Below, piece by piece: positions 31,294-35,424 of a DNA stretch of 35,424 nucleotides (position 1 is its first letter; each line of letters starts with the position of its first letter). The notes under the pieces are model-generated. The model was given only the letters and a program-made list of their open reading frames with translations, made no database searches and was not told the origin of the DNA. Where the stretch lies: the NCBI GenBank assembly GCA_938023085.1, contig CALHDP010000108.1, forward strand, positions 1-35,424. Direction: 5' to 3'. This stretch comes from an uncultured Collinsella sp. (GTDB lineage: Bacteria; Actinomycetota; Coriobacteriia; Coriobacteriales; Coriobacteriaceae). The translations under genes were made by a program, and so were the position numbers.

Positions 31294-32484
31294 ATGGCCT
31301 TTACCAAGAAGACCGTCCGCGACATCGATGTCGACGGAAAGCGCGTTCTCGTCCGCGTTGACTTTAACGTGCCTATCAAGGATGGCGTCGTTGGCGACAC
31401 CACCCGTATCAAGGCTGCCCTGCCCACCATCAACTACCTCGTTGAGCACAACGCTCGCGTCATCCTCATGAGCCACCTCGGCCGTCCCGAGGGCACCGGC
31501 TTCCAGCCCGAGCTGTCCCTCGAGCCCGTCGCCAAGAAGCTCGCTGAGCTCTCTGGTCTCGACGTTGCCTTTGTCGCCGACACCTACGGCGAGAAGGCTG
31601 CTGAGGCTGTCGCCGCCGTCGAGCCGGGCAAGGTCCTCGTTCTCGAGAACGTCCGTTTTGACAAGCGTGAGAAGAAGAACGATCCCGAGATCGCCAAGAA
31701 GCTCGCTTCCTATGGTGACGTCTTCGTTCTCGATGCCTTCGGCACCGCTCACCGCGCCCAGGGTTCCGTCGTGGGCCCCGCCGCTTACCTGCCTGCCGTC
31801 GCCGGCTTCCTGCTCGAGAAGGAGGTCGACACGCTGACCGGCATCTTCGCCGAGCCCGAGCGCCCCTTCGTCGCCATCGTCGGCGGTTCCAAGGTTTCCT
31901 CCAAGATCGGCGTTCTCGATCACCTCATCGACTCTGCTGACACCCTGATCATCGGTGGCGGTATGGCCTACACCTTCTTCCTGGCTCAGGGCCTGTCCGT
32001 CGGTCAGTCCCTCAAGGAAGAGGACTGGGTCGAGCGCGCTGGCGAGATGCTCAAGAAGGCCGAGGAGAAGGGCGTCAAGATCCTGCCCCCCATCGACAAC
32101 CGCGTTGCCGATCATTTTGGCGAGGACGCTGTCCCCGAGGTTGTCGCTTCCGACGCTATCCCCGACGATCGTGAGGGCATGGACATCGGCCCCAAGACCG
32201 AGGAGCTCTACGCCGAGGCCGTCAAGGGCGCCAAGACCGTGTTCTGGAATGGCCCCATGGGCGTCTTCGAGTTCGACAACTTTGCTCACGGCACCCAGGC
32301 TATCGCCGAGGCTGTCGCCGAGGCCGACTGCACCTCGATCATCGGCGGTGGCGACTCTGTCGCAGCTGTCAACAAGTTCAACCTGGCCGACAAGATGAGC
32401 TGGATCTCCACCGGTGGTGGCGCTTCCATGGAGCTCGTCGAGGGTAAGGCCCTGCCCGGAGTGGAGGCGCTTCTCGATGCCTAA
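31294..32484 (+). CDS. pgk: phosphoglycerate kinase
   Basis: PGK transfers the acyl phosphate of 1,3-bisphosphoglycerate to ADP. The 396-residue protein has the family length and motifs: RVDFNVPIKDG and LMSHLGRPEG (substrate side), ENVRFDKREKKND, GGSKVSSKIGVL, NGPMGVFEFDNFA, and the nucleotide-side GGGDSVAAVNKF. I start at ATG 31294, with AAAGG about eleven bases upstream; the earlier in-frame ATG at 31258 lies in the hairpin. The end overlaps tpiA by 8 bases. Confidence 0.97.
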   Translation: MAFTKKTVRDIDVDGKRVLVRVDFNVPIKDGVVGDTTRIKAALPTINYLVEHNARVILMSHLGRPEGTGFQPELSLEPVAKKLAELSGLDVAFVADTYGEKAAEAVAAVEPGKVLVLENVRFDKREKKNDPEIAKKLASYGDVFVLDAFGTAHRAQGSVVGPAAYLPAVAGFLLEKEVDTLTGIFAEPERPFVAIVGGSKVSSKIGVLDHLIDSADTLIIGGGMAYTFFLAQGLSVGQSLKEEDWVERAGEMLKKAEEKGVKILPPIDNRVADHFGEDAVPEVVASDAIPDDREGMDIGPKTEELYAEAVKGAKTVFWNGPMGVFEFDNFAHGTQAIAEAVAEADCTSIIGGGDSVAAVNKFNLADKMSWISTGGGASMELVEGKALPGVEALLDA

Positions 32485-33244
32485 TCGCACCCTTCTTATC
32501 GCTGGTAACTGGAAGATGAACAACGACGTCGCCGAGGCTGCCAAGCTCGCCGACGAGCTGGCTCAGGCTCTGCCCGAGGTTCCGGCTGGCGTCGAGGTGC
32601 TCGTCTGCCCTCCGACCATCGACATCACCACGGTTCATGACCGCATTCAGGCTGCCCCCATCGCCCTCGGTGCACAGAACGTGTACTGGGAGGCCAAGGG
32701 TGCCTTCACCGGTGAGTCCTCTTGCGACATGCTCAAGTCCGCTGGCTGCACCTACTGCATCATCGGTCACTCCGAGCGTCGCGACTACTTCCACGAGACC
32801 GACGAGGACCAGAACAAGAAGGCTAAGGCTCTCGTTGCCGCCGGCCTTGTTCCCGTCTTCTGCTGCGGCGAGTCCCTCGAGGTCCGCGAGGCTGGCACCT
32901 ATGTCGAGCACGTCGTGAACCAGGTCAAGGCTGGCCTTGCTGGTCTTGAGATCACCTGCCCCAAGCAGGTCGTCGTCGCCTACGAGCCCATCTGGGCCAT
33001 CGGCACCGGCAAGACCGCTACCGCCGAGGACGCTCAGGAGGTCTGCGGTGCTATCCGTGAGACCCTCAAGGAGATGTTCGGCGAGGAGCTCGCTAACGGC
33101 ATCCGCGTGCTGTATGGCGGTTCCGCCAAGCCCGGCAACATCGCCGAGCTCGTCGCCAAGCCCGACGTTGACGGCGCCCTCGTGGGCGGCGCTTCGCTCA
33201 AGGCTGCCGACTTCGCCTCTATGGTCGTCAAGGCAGGCGAGTAG
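32477..33244 (+). CDS. tpiA: triosephosphate isomerase
   Basis: TPI interconverts dihydroxyacetone phosphate and glyceraldehyde-3-phosphate. The 255-residue barrel protein shows GNWKMN with the substrate-binding Lys, IIGHSERRDYF with the catalytic His, YEPIWAIGTGKTA with the catalytic Glu and the mobile loop, and the phosphate-binding LYGGSAKPGN. ATG 32477 lies inside the end of pgk (ATGCCTAA overlap) with GGAGG upstream, so translation is probably coupled. Confidence 0.97.
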   Translation: MPNRTLLIAGNWKMNNDVAEAAKLADELAQALPEVPAGVEVLVCPPTIDITTVHDRIQAAPIALGAQNVYWEAKGAFTGESSCDMLKSAGCTYCIIGHSERRDYFHETDEDQNKKAKALVAAGLVPVFCCGESLEVREAGTYVEHVVNQVKAGLAGLEITCPKQVVVAYEPIWAIGTGKTATAEDAQEVCGAIRETLKEMFGEELANGIRVLYGGSAKPGNIAELVAKPDVDGALVGGASLKAADFASMVVKAGE

Positions 33245-33249
33245 GACAT

Positions 33250-34803
33250 ATGGCACAACGTCATCTTCCTGCACTCCTGATTATCATGGACGGCTGCGGC
33301 CTTGCTCCGGCCGATGGCGAGAACGCCGTCGCCGCTGCCAAGACGCCCTTCCTTGATGGCCTGTACGAGAAGTATCCTCACACCACGCTCGGTGCTTCGG
33401 GCGAGGACGTGGGCCTTCCCGACGGCCAGATGGGCAACTCCGAGGTGGGTCACCTCAACATCGGTGCCGGTCGCATCGTGTTCCAGGAGCTTTCGCGCAT
33501 CAACAATGCCATCAAGGACGGCTCCATCGCCAAGAACGAGGTTTTCGTCAAGGCCATGGACGATGTCAAGGCTGACGGCAAGACTCTCCACCTCATGGGC
33601 CTTATGAGCCCTGGCGGCGTTCACTCCCACATGAACCACGTCGAGGCTCTGGTCAAGATGGCTGCCGAGCATGGTGTCAAGACCGTTCGCGTCCACGCCT
33701 TCATGGATGGCCGCGACGTCGACCCGCAGTCCGGTGCCGGTTACATGAGTGAGTTCTGCGCCTTCCTGGCCAAGATTTCCGAGGAGACCGGTTGCGACGC
33801 TCGCGTTGCCACCGTCTCGGGTCGTTATTGGGCGATGGACCGCGACAACCGTTGGGAGCGCATCCAGCGCGCCTACGACGTCATGGTCAACGCGTCCGAT
33901 GCTGATACCGACCCCGTTGCCGGTATCAAGGCCTACTACGAGAAGGACCCGCGCGGCGACGAGTTCGTCGAGCCCTTCGCTGCCCACAACGAGGGCATCC
34001 ACGAGGGCGACGCGGCTATTTTCTTCAACTTCCGTCCCGACCGCGCACGTCAGATGACCCGCGTGTTCACGGACAAGGAGTTCGACGGCTTTGAGCGCGA
34101 GCAGATCAAGCTCTCGCACTTTGTGACGATGACCGAGTACGATCCGACGTTTGACGTCGAGGTCGCCTTCCCCAAGACGTTCCCCGAGAACGTCCTGGCC
34201 GACGTCATCGCCGCCAATGGCCTGAAGCAGCTGCACACCGCCGAGACCGAGAAGTACGCCCACGTGACGTTCTTCCTCAACGGCGGCATCGAGGAGCCCA
34301 AGGAGGGCGAGGAGCGCGTGCTCGTCGCTTCCCCCAAGGTCGCTACCTACGATCTGCAGCCCGAGATGAGCGCTCCCGAGGTGACCGAGAAGCTTGTCGC
34401 CGCCATCAACGAGGATCGCGCTGATTTCTACATCGTGAACTTCGCGAACTGCGACATGGTTGGTCACACCGGTGTCTTCGACGCCGCCGTTAAGGCCGTC
34501 GAGGCTGTTGACGATGCCCTGTCCAAGGTTGTCCCGGCGATTCTCGCCAAGGGCGGCTTTGCGCTGATTACCGCCGACCACGGTAACGCCGATCACATGT
34601 TTGACGTTGCTTCCGACGGTTCCAAGCATCCGTTTACGGCTCACACCACCAACCGCGTGCCGTTCATCATTGTTGATGAGAAGGCACAGCTCACCGGTAT
34701 CGAGGACGGCCGTCTTTCCGATATCGCTCCGACCATGCTCACCATGGCTGGTATTGAGCCTTCCGCCGAGATGACGGGCCGCGTGCTCGCCACCGAGGCC
34801 TAA
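33250..34803 (+). CDS. gpmI: 2,3-bisphosphoglycerate-independent phosphoglycerate mutase
   Basis: This Mn-dependent enzyme interconverts 3- and 2-phosphoglycerate. The 517-residue alkaline-phosphatase-fold protein has IIMDGCG with the metal-binding Asp14, GQMGNSEVGH with the phosphoserine nucleophile Ser64, HAFMDGRDVDP, FFNFRPDRARQ, NCDMVGHTG and TADHGNADHM, covering both metal sites. The start is ATG 33250, five bases after the tpiA stop. Enolase, often next in such operons, is absent; a terminator follows. Confidence 0.97.
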   Translation: MAQRHLPALLIIMDGCGLAPADGENAVAAAKTPFLDGLYEKYPHTTLGASGEDVGLPDGQMGNSEVGHLNIGAGRIVFQELSRINNAIKDGSIAKNEVFVKAMDDVKADGKTLHLMGLMSPGGVHSHMNHVEALVKMAAEHGVKTVRVHAFMDGRDVDPQSGAGYMSEFCAFLAKISEETGCDARVATVSGRYWAMDRDNRWERIQRAYDVMVNASDADTDPVAGIKAYYEKDPRGDEFVEPFAAHNEGIHEGDAAIFFNFRPDRARQMTRVFTDKEFDGFEREQIKLSHFVTMTEYDPTFDVEVAFPKTFPENVLADVIAANGLKQLHTAETEKYAHVTFFLNGGIEEPKEGEERVLVASPKVATYDLQPEMSAPEVTEKLVAAINEDRADFYIVNFANCDMVGHTGVFDAAVKAVEAVDDALSKVVPAILAKGGFALITADHGNADHMFDVASDGSKHPFTAHTTNRVPFIIVDEKAQLTGIEDGRLSDIAPTMLTMAGIEPSAEMTGRVLATEA

Positions 34804-34828
34804 TAGAAAACAAATACCGTTTTCTAGT

Positions 34829-34863
34829 AAGGGGGTTGTCCACAACCGGACAACCCCCTTTTT
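34829..34863 (+). terminator. terminator after gpmI
   Basis: A perfect 13-bp stem (34829-34841 with 34848-34860), six-base loop, and T-run (34859-34863). An outer AAATACC/GGTATTT repeat can extend it. It ends the pgk-tpiA-gpmI transcript. Confidence 0.95.
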
Positions 34864-34967
34864 GGTATTTCTGCCATTTCCACCCCGTCCTTGAGTGGCA
34901 GGTAGGGGAGAGCGGGGGATTGTGGTACAGTACTGGAGTTTGAACTGTTCTATTAAGGAGCTTATCT

Positions 34968-35222
34968 ATGGGTCCGTTCCAGATTCTTCTGTTTGTCGTT
35001 TGGGCTGTTTCTGCCGTGGCGCTGACGATTCTCGTCCTGATGCATTCCGGTAAGGGTACCGGCGTTTCGGATATGATTGCCAGCTCGCTGTATAACTCCA
35101 GCTCTGCCACGGGCGTCATGGAGCAGAACCTTGACCGCCTGACCGTCATCATGGCTGTCGTGTTTGCCGTGTGCGTCGTGCTGTGCATGTTCTTCTTCCC
35201 GCAGGGCATCGTGGGCTACTAA
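34968..35222 (+). CDS. secG: SecG protein translocase subunit
   Basis: SecG is the small auxiliary subunit of the SecYEG translocon. The 84-residue protein has two hydrophobic spans (about 4-25 and 58-78) joined by the family loop MHSGKGTGVSDMIASSLYNSSSATGVMEQNLDRLT. The start is ATG 34968 after AAGGAG. It has its own terminator and probably its own promoter in the spacer 34864-34967, where I cannot choose a convincing -35/-10 pair. Confidence 0.95.
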   Translation: MGPFQILLFVVWAVSAVALTILVLMHSGKGTGVSDMIASSLYNSSSATGVMEQNLDRLTVIMAVVFAVCVVLCMFFFPQGIVGY

Positions 35223-35244
35223 TCACGAGCTGCATAAATACTTG

Positions 35245-35275
35245 AAAAGGGTCCCGCAAGTGCGGGACCCTTTTT
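35245..35275 (+). terminator. terminator after secG
   Basis: A 13- to 14-bp near-perfect stem (35245-35257 with 35262-35274) with a short loop and a T-run (35271-35275). Confidence 0.95.
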
Positions 35276-35385
35276 GTTTACATATTTGTAACAGAGTCAA
35301 AATATCCTCATATACTTCGCCCAACTAAAGAAAATCTCGACCGTTAACCGGAATTAGCCCCAAATCGTGCATAAAATGCGCTACT

Positions 35386-35397
35386 GTATTGCAATAC
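35386..35397 (+). repeat. 12-bp perfect palindrome near the window end
   Basis: GTATTGCAATAC is a perfect palindrome in the AT-rich final stretch 35276-35424, where I find no supported gene. It may be an operator of a gene beginning outside the window. On the - strand an ATG at the very end opens a 26-codon frame that stops near 35344, too little to call. Confidence 0.3.
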
Positions 35398-35424
35398 GTT
35401 GGTCCGTTGTGCATAACCAGCCAT

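Noticed and set aside
7725..35405. Similar intergenic sequences TTGCAATACGATGGGTCC (7725) and TTGCAATACGTTGGTCC (35389)
   Set aside because: The shared exact core is only 10 bases, which is expected by chance many times in 35 kb. I cannot show it is more than coincidence.

Overview
The window looks like a chromosomal stretch of a gut-type Coriobacteriia actinobacterium, most likely Collinsella or a close relative. The basis is protein content, GC-rich codon usage, and the actinobacterial gene neighbourhood (uvrB, uvrA, uvrC, rapZ, whiA, gap, pgk, tpiA, secG). This is recognition from memory, not a database match. I see no integrase, transposase, tRNA, rRNA or CRISPR array.

Region 1 (1-3770, + strand) holds coaE (coenzyme A synthesis), overlapped by a membrane-anchored lytic transglycosylase, then uvrB with its terminator. 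Region 2 (3790-9912, - strand) holds an LTA-synthase-like sulfatase-fold enzyme and, downstream, mrp followed by two FAD flavoproteins (a HI0933/BaiN-type protein and a COG2509-type dehydrogenase). Region 3 (10031-17251, + strand) holds uvrA behind a possible SOS box, a YbaK-type deacylase, the lipid II flippase murJ, and uvrC. All three UvrABC excinuclease subunits therefore lie within 16 kb.

Region 4 (17252-27976, + strand) is the most interesting part. It is a catabolic operon with a 363-base leader containing nested perfect inverted repeats that can fold into a three-way junction. The genes are a Tat-type lipoprotein substrate-binding protein, an Opp/Dpp-type permease, a fused permease-ATPase, a second ATPase, an AXE1-family esterase, a second AXE1-like protein that has lost the nucleophilic serine, a NanA/DapA-type aldolase, a ROK kinase (NanK-like) and NanE. 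The best reading is import and breakdown of sialic acid, probably including O-acetylated forms: import, deacetylation, cleavage to ManNAc plus pyruvate, phosphorylation, and epimerisation to GlcNAc-6-P. No sialidase, NagA, NagB or regulator is in the window. Several spacers in the operon carry stem-loops without a T-tract.

Region 5 (28004-35275, + strand) returns to the core: rapZ and whiA (with no yvcK between them), then gap, a strong terminator, pgk-tpiA-gpmI, a terminator, secG and a terminator. The nan-type operon thus sits inside a block (uvrC-rapZ-whiA-gap-pgk-tpiA-secG) that is largely collinear in other actinobacteria. The last 149 bases carry no supported gene.
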